Positions 7,449-16,061 are shown, counted from the first letter of the stretch. The stretch: DNA of 41,081 nt from an uncultured Gemmiger sp. (GCA_944388105.1 CALXHN010000012.1:1-41081), one strand, 5' to 3'. Numbers and translations: made by a program. The notes: generated from the letters alone by a model not told the origin.

Positions 7449-9155
7449 ATGTCGTTTCCCCGCCTGAAAAACCGAATCGATCTGTCCCGCCGCGCCTTCT
7501 GGGTGTGGGTGGTTGGGCTGGTGGCGGTGCGTCTGGCACTCACCGCCTTCCAGCAGGCCTACACCTGGGTGGGCGGCGCCCCACTGGACGATGAACTCAT
7601 GTTCCGGGCTGCCCAGTCCATCTCCGCCGGCCAGTGGCTGGGCGGGTATGATTACCTCACCCTGTCCAAGTCCATGTTCTTCCCGGTGTGGCTGGCCTTT
7701 CTGCACGCCCTGCACATCCCCTACCTGCTGGGGGGCGTGGGGCTGTGGTGCGCCGCGGGCCTCTTTGCAGCCTTTGCTTTCTCGCCTTTGTGGGAAAAAC
7801 TGCCTGCGGGGCAGGGCAGGGCCGTGACCCTGGGCCTCTTTGCCGCCCTGGCGTACCTCCCCACCTCCTGGGCATCCTATACCCTGCGGGTCTACCGGGA
7901 CAACATCTTCCCGGCGCTCTGCCTGCTGGCCTTCGCCGGATTTTCGGCGGCGGCGCTGCGGGTGCTGCGCACCGACCGCACCCCTCTGTGGCCCTGGCTG
8001 CTGGCGGGGGGCGCGGGTCTCACCGCCGGGTATCTCAACCGGGAGGACGCCGGCCTCTTCCTGCTTCCCTTCACCGTTCTGGCCACCCTGGGTATGCTGG
8101 GGGTGGCGGTGCGCCGCCGCCGGTGGACCCGGGCGCTGGTGCAGCTGCTGCCTTACGCCATGCTGGCGGGGGGCATCGGCATCTTCTGCGCCCTGAACCA
8201 GGCTTATTACGGGGTGTTCACCCTCTCCGATTTCTCCGGCGGTGCCTTTGCCGACGCCATGGGCGCCATGAGCCGGGTGGCCACCGACGCCGAGGACCCC
8301 ATGCTCAGTGTGCCCGCCGACGCCCGACAGAAGCTGTATGCGGCGGTGCCGGAACTGGAGCCCCTTTCCTACTGGCTGGAGGAAGACCCCCAGATGATCA
8401 ACGATTTCCGGGACCCCCAGCTGGAAGACTACCGCGCCGGCAGTTTTTACTGGGCGATCCGGAGGGCGGCCCAGTACGAGGGCATTTATGATACCGCCGC
8501 AGGCGCGGAAGCGTACTGGCAGACGGTGGCAGACAAGGTCAACGCCGCCTGCGAGGACGGCACCCTGCCCACCCGCAGCGGGCGGCGCAGCGGTACCACC
8601 CAGCCCATCCGGGCGGAATATGTGCTGCCCACCCTGAAAGAAAGTGTCCGCAGCCTGGGATGGGTGCTCACCTTCCAGGACTGCGCGGCCTACGAGACCC
8701 AGCGCTCCATCGGTACCCCGGAGGACTTTGCCCAGTGGTCCGGGTACCTGCACTGCGGGCTGAACGGCGCCGCCGAGGCAGGCAAGGACACCCCCTACTA
8801 CAGCCCCAACCAGAAGCTGGTCTTCGGTCTGTTCGGCGCCCTGCGGCTGGTGTGGGCCTTTGCCCTGCCGGTGTGCTTTATCCTGGCGGTGCTTTTCTGG
8901 CTGCGGGCTCTGCCTGCCAGTGTGCGGGCTGCCCGGAAATGCTTCACCGCTCTGGTGCCTTGGACGCTGCAGACATTGCTTCTCTTCATGGCCGCCCTGC
9001 GCTGCGGCATGATCGCCTTTGTGGAGGTGTCCAGCTTCGGCATCGGCACATCCACCATGTATCTGGCAACGGTGCAGCCGCTGCTGGTCCTGTTCACGGC
9101 CCTGAGCTTTGTGTGGGCCGCCCAGCAAAGGAGGAACCCCCATGCCGCTGGATGA
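7449..9155 (+). CDS. Polytopic membrane protein, GT-C glycosyltransferase-like
   Basis: This 568-residue protein has about ten hydrophobic segments. After the first helix comes an extracytoplasmic loop with an acidic pair, GGAPLDDELMFRAA, in the position where GT-C transferases carry their catalytic DD/DE motif. Then comes LSKSMFFPVWLAF, similar to the loop of lipid-phosphate-sugar transferases. A long soluble stretch (roughly 255-450) lies between later helices and probably faces outside. It shows no clear match to a named family that I recognise. As the last gene of the operon it is the best candidate for transferring the sugar outside the membrane. A flippase or polymerase role is also possible. 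Its end overlaps the next gene by 14 bases. Confidence 0.62.
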   Translation: MSFPRLKNRIDLSRRAFWVWVVGLVAVRLALTAFQQAYTWVGGAPLDDELMFRAAQSISAGQWLGGYDYLTLSKSMFFPVWLAFLHALHIPYLLGGVGLWCAAGLFAAFAFSPLWEKLPAGQGRAVTLGLFAALAYLPTSWASYTLRVYRDNIFPALCLLAFAGFSAAALRVLRTDRTPLWPWLLAGGAGLTAGYLNREDAGLFLLPFTVLATLGMLGVAVRRRRWTRALVQLLPYAMLAGGIGIFCALNQAYYGVFTLSDFSGGAFADAMGAMSRVATDAEDPMLSVPADARQKLYAAVPELEPLSYWLEEDPQMINDFRDPQLEDYRAGSFYWAIRRAAQYEGIYDTAAGAEAYWQTVADKVNAACEDGTLPTRSGRRSGTTQPIRAEYVLPTLKESVRSLGWVLTFQDCAAYETQRSIGTPEDFAQWSGYLHCGLNGAAEAGKDTPYYSPNQKLVFGLFGALRLVWAFALPVCFILAVLFWLRALPASVRAARKCFTALVPWTLQTLLLFMAALRCGMIAFVEVSSFGIGTSTMYLATVQPLLVLFTALSFVWAAQQRRNPHAAG

Positions 9156-10377
9156 TCTGGTAATTGTGGGCGGCGGTGCGGCCGGACTGATGGCCGCCGG
9201 GGCCGCCTGTGCCCGGGGGGCTTCGGTCACCGTGCTGGAGCACAACCCCAAAGGACCGGGGCAGAAACTGCTCATCACCGGCAAGGGCCGGTGCAACGTC
9301 ACCAACGACTGCGACCCCCGGGAATTCCTGCGGTATGTGCGCCGCAATCCCCGTTTCCTGTATTCCTGCCTCTACGCCTTTCCGCCCTCGGCGGCCATGG
9401 AATTGTTCGAGTCCCTGGGCGTGCCCCTCAAGACCGAGCGGGGCCGCCGGGTCTTTCCCCAGAGCGACCGGGCCGCGGATGTGCTGGCCGCTCTGCGGCA
9501 GTACGCGGCGGACGCCCGGTTCGTGAAGGCGGACGCCCAGGACCTGATCCTGGAGGACGGCGTCTGCAAGGGCGTCATCGCCGGGGGCAAGGCCTACCGG
9601 GCCCGCCATCTGCTGCTGGCCACCGGCGGGGTGAGCTACCCCGTCACCGGCAGCGACGGCAGCGGCTACCGGCTGGCCGCCAAGGCGGGGCACACCATCG
9701 TTCCGCCCCAGCCCAGCCTGTGCAGCCTGGTCTCCCCGGACCCGGCCTGCCGCAAGCTCATGGGGCTGTCCCTGCGCAACGTCACCCTGACCCTGCTGCG
9801 GGACGGCAAGCCCCTGTTCACCGAACTGGGGGAGGCTCTGTTCACCCACTTCGGCCTGTCCGGGCCGCTGGTGCTCTCCGCCTCCACCTACATCGACGAC
9901 ATCCACGCCCACAAGTATGTGTGCGAGTTTGACCTCAAACCCGCCCTGGACGAAAAGCAGCTGTATGACCGCCTGACCCGGGACTTTGCGGCGTTGGGCG
10001 GGCGCAGTGCCCAGGGCGCCCTGGAAAAGCTGCTGCCCCATTCCATGCGCCCGGTGGCGGTGGAAAGGTGGGGCGTGGACCCGGCCACCCGGGCCGCCCA
10101 GATCACCCGGGAGCAGAAGATGGCCCTGGTGCAGCTGTGCAAGCACTGGGCCGTGCCGGTCACCGAGCTGGGGGACCTGGAACACGCGGTCATCACCGCC
10201 GGTGGTGTGGACGTGCGGGAGGTGGAACCCAGGACCATGGCCAGCAAACTCTGCCCGGGGCTGTATTTCGCCGGGGAGATCCTGGACGTGGATGCCCGCA
10301 CCGGCGGGTACAATCTGCAGATCGCCTGGGCCACCGCCCGGGCTGCGGCGGCCGCTGTGACGGAAGCCGACCAATAA
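9142..10377 (+). CDS. HI0933/YhiN-like FAD-dependent flavoprotein
   Basis: The ATG at 9142 is chosen because AAGGAGG lies just before it and the protein then opens at the Rossmann strand LVIVGGGAAGLMAAG. The 411-residue product has the hallmark GQKLLITGKGRCNVTND of the HI0933/YhiN (BaiN) family, the second ATGGVSYPVTGSDG motif, and a C-terminal AGGVDVREVEP followed by YFAGEILDVDARTGGYNLQ, which binds FAD. Members are soluble flavoproteins, loosely annotated as aminoacetone oxidases or, in some gut bacteria, bile-acid reductases; the role here is unknown. The gene overlaps the glycan operon by 14 bases, but with cmk, plsC and ispH downstream it belongs to a neighbourhood common in Clostridia. 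Confidence 0.9.
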   Translation: MPLDDLVIVGGGAAGLMAAGAACARGASVTVLEHNPKGPGQKLLITGKGRCNVTNDCDPREFLRYVRRNPRFLYSCLYAFPPSAAMELFESLGVPLKTERGRRVFPQSDRAADVLAALRQYAADARFVKADAQDLILEDGVCKGVIAGGKAYRARHLLLATGGVSYPVTGSDGSGYRLAAKAGHTIVPPQPSLCSLVSPDPACRKLMGLSLRNVTLTLLRDGKPLFTELGEALFTHFGLSGPLVLSASTYIDDIHAHKYVCEFDLKPALDEKQLYDRLTRDFAALGGRSAQGALEKLLPHSMRPVAVERWGVDPATRAAQITREQKMALVQLCKHWAVPVTELGDLEHAVITAGGVDVREVEPRTMASKLCPGLYFAGEILDVDARTGGYNLQIAWATARAAAAAVTEADQ

Positions 10378-10393
10378 AAAGGAGCGTTTTCTC

Positions 10394-11056
10394 ATGATCT
10401 CTGTTGCCATCGACGGCCCTTCCGGGGCCGGCAAGTCCAGCATGGCCCGCCGTCTGGCGGCTGACCTGGGCTACACCTATGTGGACACCGGCGCTATGTA
10501 CCGGGCCATCGGTCTGTATGCCCGCCGTGCCGGCGTGGATACCAAGGACGCCGACGCTGTGGCCGCCCTGCTGCCCCAGGTCAGGCTGGACATCCGTCTG
10601 CAGGACGGCGCCCAGCACATCCTGCTCAACGGGGAGGACGTGACCGAGGCCGTCCGCGCCGAGGAGATCGGCATGGCGGCATCGGATGTGTCCGCCCATC
10701 CGGCGGTGCGGGCCTTCCTGCTGGACACCCAGCGGAATCTGGCCGCCAGCCGGGACGTGCTCATGGACGGCCGGGACATCGGCACCGTGGTGCTGCCCAA
10801 CGCCACCGTCAAGATCTACCTCACCGCCAGCGCCGACGCCCGGGCCCGCCGCCGTCTGGCCGAGCTGCTGGAAAAGGGCAAACAGACCGATTACGCCACC
10901 GTCCTGGCCGACATCGAACAGCGGGACTACCAGGATACCCACCGCGCCGTGGCGCCCCTGCGTCAGGCGGAGGACGCCATCCTGGTGGATACCAGCGATA
11001 TCGGCATCGAGGAGAGCTTTGCCCTGCTGAAAAAGACCATCCTCGGGCACATCTGA
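10394..11056 (+). CDS. cmk: Cytidylate kinase
   Basis: Cmk phosphorylates CMP and dCMP with ATP in the cytoplasm. The 220-residue length is standard. Visible motifs are the P-loop IDGPSGAGKSS (6-16), VDTGAMYRAIG for CMP binding, MDGRDIGTVV with the substrate-binding aspartate and arginine, and the lid-region SADARARRRLAEL. The ATG follows AAAAGGAG. It sits 16 bases after the flavoprotein and 48 bases before plsC, an order (cmk, plsC, ispH) common in Firmicutes. Confidence 0.97.
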   Translation: MISVAIDGPSGAGKSSMARRLAADLGYTYVDTGAMYRAIGLYARRAGVDTKDADAVAALLPQVRLDIRLQDGAQHILLNGEDVTEAVRAEEIGMAASDVSAHPAVRAFLLDTQRNLAASRDVLMDGRDIGTVVLPNATVKIYLTASADARARRRLAELLEKGKQTDYATVLADIEQRDYQDTHRAVAPLRQAEDAILVDTSDIGIEESFALLKKTILGHI

Positions 11057-11104
11057 ACCGCGTCTGTCTCATATGGATGTAAAAAATTAGGAAATGGTGA
11101 ATTT

Positions 11105-11779
11105 ATGCTTCTGTACTGGATCCTGCTGCCCATCGTGTGGGTGCTGATGCACATTGTCTATCGGGTGGAGGTCGTGGGCCGCAGCCTGATTCCCCGGGGC
11201 CGCCCCATCGTCATTGCCCCCAACCATATCTCAGATCTGGACCCGGTCTTCATCCTGGTGGTGGTGTTCCGGTTCCGACGCTTCCGCATCCTGGCCAAGC
11301 AGGAGCTTTTCCGCAATCCCTTCATCGGGTGGTTCCTGCGCTGCATGGGCGCCGTGCCCATCGACCGGGGCCATGGGGATATGGAGACCGTCAACAAGGT
11401 CACCGAGGACTGCAAAAAGGGCACCGGCGTGCTCATCTTCCCGGAAGGCACCCGCAGCAAGGACGGCAAGCTGGGCAAGCTGAAAAGCGGCGCCTTTGTC
11501 ATTGCGGGGCAGGCCGGGGCGGATCTGGTGCCTTGCCGCATCATCTACGACACCCCGGACCACCGCATGCGTCTTTTCTGCCGCATGCGCATCTGCTTCG
11601 GGGAACCCATCCCTGCATCGGACCTGCGCATCACCGACCCGCGCCACCAGATCAAGGAACTGCGGGCCCTGCGCACCCGCCTGACCGACGACCTGGAGGA
11701 ACTGTACCGCCAGAACAGCTTTGAGCCGGCGCCCCTGCCGGCCCCCGAACCCAACCCGGGCACCGAGCCCGGAACCTGA
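11105..11779 (+). CDS. plsC: 1-acyl-sn-glycerol-3-phosphate acyltransferase
   Basis: PlsC adds the second acyl chain to lysophosphatidic acid, making phosphatidic acid at the inner membrane. The 224-residue protein has an N-terminal hydrophobic anchor ([19 protein letters not shown]), the catalytic HX4D box NHISDLD (H41, D46), and the acceptor-binding [10 protein letters not shown]. The C-terminus is a proline-rich tail, [16 protein letters not shown], that is probably unstructured. The start follows GGAAATGG. It lies between cmk and ispH. Confidence 0.94.
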   Translation: MLLYWILLPIVWVLMHIVYRVEVVGRSLIPRGRPIVIAPNHISDLDPVFILVVVFRFRRFRILAKQELFRNPFIGWFLRCMGAVPIDRGHGDMETVNKVTEDCKKGTGVLIFPEGTRSKDGKLGKLKSGAFVIAGQAGADLVPCRIIYDTPDHRMRLFCRMRICFGEPIPASDLRITDPRHQIKELRALRTRLTDDLEELYRQNSFEPAPLPAPEPNPGTEPGT

Positions 11780-11796
11780 ACACAGGAGAATCTGCC

Positions 11797-13728
11797 ATGG
11801 AGATCATTCTGGCCAAGACCGCCGGTTTCTGCTTCGGTGTGAACCGGGCGGTGAAGCTGACCTATGAACTGCTGGACAAGGGCTGCAAGGTGGCCACCCT
11901 GGGACCGCTGATCCACAACCCCCAGGTGGTGGCCGATCTGGAAGCAAAAGGCGCCCTGACCTGCCCGGATGTGGACGCCGTACCCGACGGATATGAGGTG
12001 GTGATCCGCAGCCACGGGGTCCCCCGCAGCGTATATGAAAAAATTGGCACACGCGCCCTGGCGTTTCATGATGCCACCTGCCCGTTCGTATCAAAAATCC
12101 ATAAAATTGCCGAAGAAGCGGGCAAAAACGGTGCGCTTTTGCTGGTGGCGGGGGATGCCTCCCACCCGGAAGTGCAGGGAATTGTAGGCCATACAAGCGG
12201 CGAGGTGCGGGTTTTTGCGAACCTGGACGAGCTGGAAGCCATGCGCGAAATTCTTGCGCAGCAAAAATCCATTTATGTGGTGGCCCAAACCACTTTTCGG
12301 GTCCAAAGTTGGGAAAGTTGCAAGGCTTTTCTAAAAAAGTGGTGTACAAATGCCAAAATATTTGATACAATATGTAATGCAACGTGGGCGAGGCAACAGG
12401 AGGCGGAGGACCTCAGCCAAAAATGCGATCATATGATCGTCATTGGTGGTCATCATTCCTCCAACACCCAGAAACTGTTGCAGGTCGCCGCTCGGCATAC
12501 CGACGCCGTTACCATCGAGACAGCTGATGAACTCGACCGGGAATGGCTGCGGGGCGCCAGGGTGGTAGGCGTAACAGCAGGGGCTTCCACGCCTTCGTCT
12601 ATAATTGAGGAGGTACTTAACTGTATGAGTGAAGAAATCCGTGACGACATGAGTTTTGCCGAGATGCTCGAGGCTTCTGAGGCGAAACCGCTGTTCGCAG
12701 GTAAGATCGTTAAAGCCAAGGTCATCAGCGTTAGCCCGACGGAGTGCGTTGTGGGCATCGACGGCTCCAAGCACACCGGCATCGTCAAGCTCAATGAGAT
12801 GACGCATGATCCCAACGCCAAGATGGAAGACCTTGTTAAGGTGGACGACGAGCTGGATCTGGTGGTTGTCAAGACCAACGACCAGGAAGGCGTCGACACC
12901 CTTTCCCGTGTCCGCTTTGAAGCCCAGAAGGGCATGAAGGACGTTTCCGAAGCTGCCGAGAACGGCACCGTCATGGAAGGCGACGTCATGGAAGCCAACA
13001 AGGGCGGCGTTGTTGTCAACGTCAAGGGCGTGCGCGTCTTCGTGCCCCGTTCTCAGGCCACCATGCGCCGTGATGAGGACTACACCAAGCTGGTGGGTCA
13101 GCATGTGCGTCTGGTCATCACCGAGTGCGCCGGCCGCAAGATCGTCGGCAGCATCAACAAGGTGACTGCCGAAGAGAACAAGGCCAAGCGGGAAGAGTTC
13201 TGGCAGAACGTGGAAGTGGGCAAGCACTACACCGGCGTTGTCAAGAGCCTGACCTCCTACGGCGCCTTTGTGGACATCGGCGGCGTGGACGGCCTGTGCC
13301 ACATCAGCGAGCTGAGCTGGTCCAACCTGAAGCATCCGTCTGAGGTCGTCAACGTTGGCGATACCATCGACGTGTATGTCAAGAGCTATGATCCCGAGAA
13401 CCAGAAGGTTTCTCTGGGCTACAAGAAGGAAGAGGACAACCCCTGGGAGAAGCTGAAGAACGAGTATCCCATCGGCAGCGAGTTCACCGCTCCGGTTGTT
13501 TCCATCACCAAGTTCGGTGCCTTTGTGCGCATCCTGCCCGGTGTTGACGGCCTGGTCCACATCAGTGAGATCTCCAACGAGCGCGTCAACAAGGTCAGCG
13601 ACGTGCTGAAGGTCGGCGACGAAGTGCGCGTCAAGCTCATCAACGTGGACTTTGACCGCAAGCGCATCAGCCTGTCCATGAAGGCCTGCGAGGGCGAAGT
13701 GGAAGCTGAAGGCTCCGACGCTGAATAA
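11797..13728 (+). CDS. ispH: IspH-ribosomal protein S1 fusion (HMBPP reductase + four S1 domains)
   Basis: The first 275 or so residues of this 643-residue protein are HMBPP reductase, the last enzyme of the non-mevalonate isoprenoid pathway. The iron-sulfur cluster cysteines are C12 (GFCFGV), C95 (DATCPF) and C193 (TICNAT), and substrate histidines are in LIHNPQ, RSHGVP and ASHPEV. From about residue 295 there are four S1 RNA-binding domains; the third and fourth carry [18 protein letters not shown] and [19 protein letters not shown]. The fusion is known in Clostridia. Two details are odd: the stretch about 12030-12440 is markedly richer in A and T than its surroundings, and an in-frame ATG at 12625 (M277) follows GAGGAGGT, which could start a free S1 protein of 367 residues. 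AAACACAGGAGAA precedes the main ATG or lies close to it. Confidence 0.96.
   Translation: MEIILAKTAGFCFGVNRAVKLTYELLDKGCKVATLGPLIHNPQVVADLEAKGALTCPDVDAVPDGYEVVIRSHGVPRSVYEKIGTRALAFHDATCPFVSKIHKIAEEAGKNGALLLVAGDASHPEVQGIVGHTSGEVRVFANLDELEAMREILAQQKSIYVVAQTTFRVQSWESCKAFLKKWCTNAKIFDTICNATWARQQEAEDLSQKCDHMIVIGGHHSSNTQKLLQVAARHTDAVTIETADELDREWLRGARVVGVTAGASTPSSIIEEVLNCMSEEIRDDMSFAEMLEASEAKPLFAGKIVKAKVISVSPTECVVGIDGSKHTGIVKLNEMTHDPNAKMEDLVKVDDELDLVVVKTNDQEGVDTLSRVRFEAQKGMKDVSEAAENGTVMEGDVMEANKGGVVVNVKGVRVFVPRSQATMRRDEDYTKLVGQHVRLVITECAGRKIVGSINKVTAEENKAKREEFWQNVEVGKHYTGVVKSLTSYGAFVDIGGVDGLCHISELSWSNLKHPSEVVNVGDTIDVYVKSYDPENQKVSLGYKKEEDNPWEKLKNEYPIGSEFTAPVVSITKFGAFVRILPGVDGLVHISEISNERVNKVSDVLKVGDEVRVKLINVDFDRKRISLSMKACEGEVEAEGSDAE
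12343..12371 (+). promoter_or_regulatory. Possible internal promoter ahead of the S1 part
   Basis: TGTACA (12343-12348) and TACAAT (12366-12371), 17 bases apart, lie in the AT-rich part of the ispH coding sequence, about 250 bases before the in-frame ATG at the S1 boundary. The match is moderate and the site lies in coding DNA, so it is only a candidate. Confidence 0.35.
12607..12627 (+). promoter_or_regulatory. Possible internal ribosome binding site and start for free S1
   Basis: GAGGAGGT (12607-12614) stands 10-11 bases before an in-frame ATG (12625-12627), exactly at the junction between the IspH and S1 parts. The new protein would begin [11 protein letters not shown]. The same bases encode the Glu-Glu-Val near the IspH C-terminus, so the Shine-Dalgarno match may be chance. 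Confidence 0.45.
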
Positions 13729-13748
13729 TCTCTGAACGATCCCAATGG

Positions 13749-13781
13749 GAGGCCTGCCTGGTAACAGGCGGGCCTCTTTTT
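13749..13781 (+). terminator. Terminator after the ispH-S1 fusion
   Basis: GAGGCCTGCCTG and CAGGCGGGCCTC pair around the loop GTAA (one G-T pair), followed by TTTTT. The next gene starts only 17 bases later, so that gene depends on readthrough or on a promoter I cannot see. Confidence 0.9.
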
Positions 13782-13797
13782 GGTTCACGGGTGTATC

Positions 13798-14247
13798 ATG
13801 CAGAAACTCAAAGACCTCATTGTGAAATACTATGAACAGCTGTCTTACCTGTTCTTCGGCGGGTTGGCCACGCTGCTCAACTTTGTCATCCTCAATATTT
13901 TCCAGGCGGCTTTCGGGCTGGATTTCGCCGCCGGTGTGGGCAACGTCCTCAACAATGCCATCTGCATCCTTTTTGCCTACTGGACCAACCGCACCTTTGT
14001 CTTCCGCAGCAAAAGCCGCGGTGCCGCCGCCTGGCAGGAATTCACCAAGTTTGTGGGCTGCCGTATCTTTACCGCCGTGGTGGATCAGCTGATCATGTGG
14101 GGCGGTGTGAGCGTGCTGGGCCCCATGATCGCCTTTGTGTCTCCCCAGCTGTGGGCCAACATCGTCAAGCTGTTCTCCCAGGTTGTGGTGATCGTGTCCA
14201 ACTATGTGTTTTCCAAGATCCTGATCTTCACCAAAAAAGCGCCGTGA
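13798..14247 (+). CDS. GtrA family membrane protein
   Basis: This 149-residue protein has four hydrophobic segments in the GtrA/DPMS layout: YLFFGGLATLLNFVILN, a second helix with NAICILFAYWTNRTFVF (the usual asparagine-arginine-phenylalanine region), and two helices in the second half ending in SNYVFSKILIFTK. GtrA proteins are thought to move polyprenyl-phosphate sugars across the membrane, which would link it to the glycan genes upstream and the GT-C genes downstream; that link is inference. The ATG at 13798 starts at the expected N-terminus (MQKLKDLIVKYYEQLSYLFF). It has no good ribosome binding site; an in-frame TTG at 13780 would lie in the terminator T-run. Confidence 0.88.
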   Translation: MQKLKDLIVKYYEQLSYLFFGGLATLLNFVILNIFQAAFGLDFAAGVGNVLNNAICILFAYWTNRTFVFRSKSRGAAAWQEFTKFVGCRIFTAVVDQLIMWGGVSVLGPMIAFVSPQLWANIVKLFSQVVVIVSNYVFSKILIFTKKAP

Positions 14248-14273
14248 TCCGTGCGCGATAAGGAGGCATTCTT

Positions 14274-14432
14274 ATGAAAAACAACGTTCGCGGCGGAGGA
14301 TTCCGCCTCACCGGCCTGATCCTGGGCATCATCGCCACCGTGTGCGGTGTTACCTCCATCATCTTTGCGGCCATCGGGCTGCACCAGGCACATCTGTGCA
14401 AGCACTGCAAGAAGGGGGCGGAATACCGGTGA
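14274..14432 (+). CDS. 52-residue single-pass membrane protein with CxxC tail
   Basis: An ATG at 14274 follows a strong AAGGAGG, and the frame runs 52 codons to a TGA that overlaps the GTG start of deoC (GTGA). The product starts MKNNVRGGGFRL, has one hydrophobic helix (TGLILGIIATVCGVTSIIFAA, about residues 13-33), and ends in HLCKHCKKGAEYR, where a CxxC pair sits among basic residues. I do not recognise the family. The good ribosome binding site and the exact coupling to deoC argue that it is translated. The N-terminus is basic, so the tail may face outside, but topology is uncertain. Confidence 0.7.
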   Translation: MKNNVRGGGFRLTGLILGIIATVCGVTSIIFAAIGLHQAHLCKHCKKGAEYR

Positions 14433-15088
14433 GCCATTACACCAAAGAACATCTGTTCTCGGTCGTTGACCACACCCTTCTCAAACCCGAAGCCACCTGG
14501 CCCCAGATCCAGAAACTCTGCGACGAGGCCATGGAATACCACACGGCCTCGGTGTGCATCAACACCTGTTATGTGAAGCAGGCCGCCGAGTATATGGCCG
14601 GCCGGGTGCCGGTGTGCTGCGTGGTGGGCTTCCCCCTGGGGGCCATGGATACCGCCAGCAAATGCTTTGAAGCCCGCACTGCCATCGAAAACGGCGCTTC
14701 GGAAGTGGACATGGTCATCAACATCGGCCGGCTGAAAAACGGCGAGTACGACGCCGTGCGGGAAGACATCGCCGCCGTCAAGCAGGCGGTGGGGGACCAC
14801 TGCCTGAAGGTCATCATCGAGACCTGCCTGCTCACCGACGAGGAAAAGATCAAGATGTGCGACATCGTGCCCGAAGCCGGTGCCGATTTCATCAAGACCT
14901 CCACCGGCTTCTCCACCGCCGGCGCCACCTTCCATGATATTGAGCTGTTCGCCAAGCATGTGGCGGGCCGCTGCAAGATCAAGGCCGCGGGCGGCATCTC
15001 CACCATCGGGGATATGGAAAAATTCCTGGACCTGGGCGCCGACCGCCTGGGTACCTCCCGTGCTGTGGGTCTGCTGACCGCCGAATAA
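14429..15088 (+). CDS. deoC: Deoxyribose-phosphate aldolase
   Basis: DeoC splits 2-deoxyribose 5-phosphate into glyceraldehyde 3-phosphate and acetaldehyde in deoxynucleoside breakdown. From the GTG at 14429 the protein has 219 residues, the normal length, and starts at the expected helix (SHYTKEHLFSVVDHTLLKP). The Schiff-base lysine is K156 in GADFIKTSTGF, the second active lysine is K185 in KIKAAGGI, and D94 is in SEVDMVINIG. The start overlaps the stop of the small membrane protein. Longer in-frame extensions upstream run through that gene and are not supported. A strong terminator follows. Confidence 0.96.
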   Translation: MSHYTKEHLFSVVDHTLLKPEATWPQIQKLCDEAMEYHTASVCINTCYVKQAAEYMAGRVPVCCVVGFPLGAMDTASKCFEARTAIENGASEVDMVINIGRLKNGEYDAVREDIAAVKQAVGDHCLKVIIETCLLTDEEKIKMCDIVPEAGADFIKTSTGFSTAGATFHDIELFAKHVAGRCKIKAAGGISTIGDMEKFLDLGADRLGTSRAVGLLTAE

Positions 15089-15096
15089 CCCAAAAC

Positions 15097-15140
15097 AAAA
15101 CCGCCTTCCCGGGCTGTGTCTGCCGGGAAGGCGGTTTTTT
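15097..15140. terminator. Bidirectional terminator between deoC and the CPBP gene
   Basis: AAAACCGCCTTCCCGG and CCGGGAAGGCGGTTTT form a perfect 16-base stem, with T-runs on the plus strand and an A-rich left flank that serves the minus strand. It ends both converging units. Confidence 0.93.
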
Positions 15141-15152
15141 GCAGTAAGGCGC

Positions 15153-16031
15153 TCAGCCCATCCGCATCAGCAGCCAGCCCACAGCAATGCAGGCGGCGCA
15201 GAGGACCAGGCAGAGCATGGCGGACCGGGCCCGGTCGGGGGCGGGGGCATCCTTGGGGCGCAGCAGGCTGAGTCCGGCCCAGACCAGCCAGGGGCTGGCC
15301 GCGGCCAGGAAAAAGTAGGCGCCCAGCGCAGGAAGGGTCATGACCGTGCCGGCGGTCTCCGCCGCCTCCAGCGCCGCGGTGTCGGCGGAGGCGGGCACCA
15401 GGGTGGCCAGGGCGGACAGACTGTTGTTGAACAGGTGGAAGAGCATGGCGTACAGCAGATTGCCGCTGCGCAGGGCACCCCAGGTGAGGAAGATGCCCAG
15501 GATGGCGGTGGGCAAAAACCGCACCGGGTCCAGATGGAACAGCCCGAACAGCCCGCCGCACAGCAGGATGCGTCCCCAGGCGGGCATGGGCTGCATGTGA
15601 TGGAGCAGGTATCCCCGGAAGAGCATCTCCTCACAGAACGCCGGGGTCACCGCCACCAACAGAAACCGCAGGACAAAGGGGACCTGGGAAAACAGGTCGG
15701 TGATGGCGGTGCTCACATCGGTCAGCCGCTGGGGAACGAGAAGCATGGTAAACATGGACACCAGCATGACCAGGGCGTATGCGCCCATCCAGAGCAGCAG
15801 GGTGCCGGCCACCCCTTTCCAGGTGGGGCGATGAAAATTGAACACCTGACGCCAGGGGGACCGGAACACGGCCGTGCCCAGCAGGGCCAGGGCCAGCAGC
15901 CCCAGCTCGGTCCACAGCAGCCCCAGCATGCCGTACCGCAGCTGCAGGGGAGCAGCAACGAACAGCAGGAAGAGCAAAGCCAGAAGATAGCCGCTCACGG
16001 CCGCCAGCAGGTTCTTTCGGGATGTACGCAT
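15153..16031 (-). CDS. CPBP family intramembrane metalloprotease
   Basis: This 292-residue protein has about eight hydrophobic segments and the three CPBP (Abi/Rce1-like) motifs: EEMLFR (E134, E135, R139), a histidine in LFGLFHLD (H166), and HLFNNS (H199, N203). These residues bind the zinc and make up the active site of CAAX-type membrane proteases. In bacteria such proteins act in bacteriocin self-immunity, peptide maturation or release of membrane-held regulators. It is the last gene of a three-gene minus-strand unit with an XRE regulator and a four-helix membrane protein. AAAGGAGG precedes the ATG. No bacteriocin-like small gene is visible beside it. The substrate is unknown. Confidence 0.9.
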   Translation of the reverse strand: MRTSRKNLLAAVSGYLLALLFLLFVAAPLQLRYGMLGLLWTELGLLALALLGTAVFRSPWRQVFNFHRPTWKGVAGTLLLWMGAYALVMLVSMFTMLLVPQRLTDVSTAITDLFSQVPFVLRFLLVAVTPAFCEEMLFRGYLLHHMQPMPAWGRILLCGGLFGLFHLDPVRFLPTAILGIFLTWGALRSGNLLYAMLFHLFNNSLSALATLVPASADTAALEAAETAGTVMTLPALGAYFFLAAASPWLVWAGLSLLRPKDAPAPDRARSAMLCLVLCAACIAVGWLLMRMG

Positions 16032-16061
16032 GGGAAAACGCCTCCTTTGATGGCAGATACG

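Noticed and set aside
6450..9347. Very long open frame on the minus strand, opposite the glycan operon
   Set aside because: High GC content removes stop codons from the opposite strand. The translation is rich in glycine, glutamine and histidine with no recognisable domain, and the plus-strand genes here have clear motifs and ribosome binding sites.
12030..12440. Frameshift or inserted element in ispH
   Set aside because: The AT-rich stretch stays in frame and keeps the IspH motifs DATCPF and TICNAT, so it is coding sequence and not an insertion.
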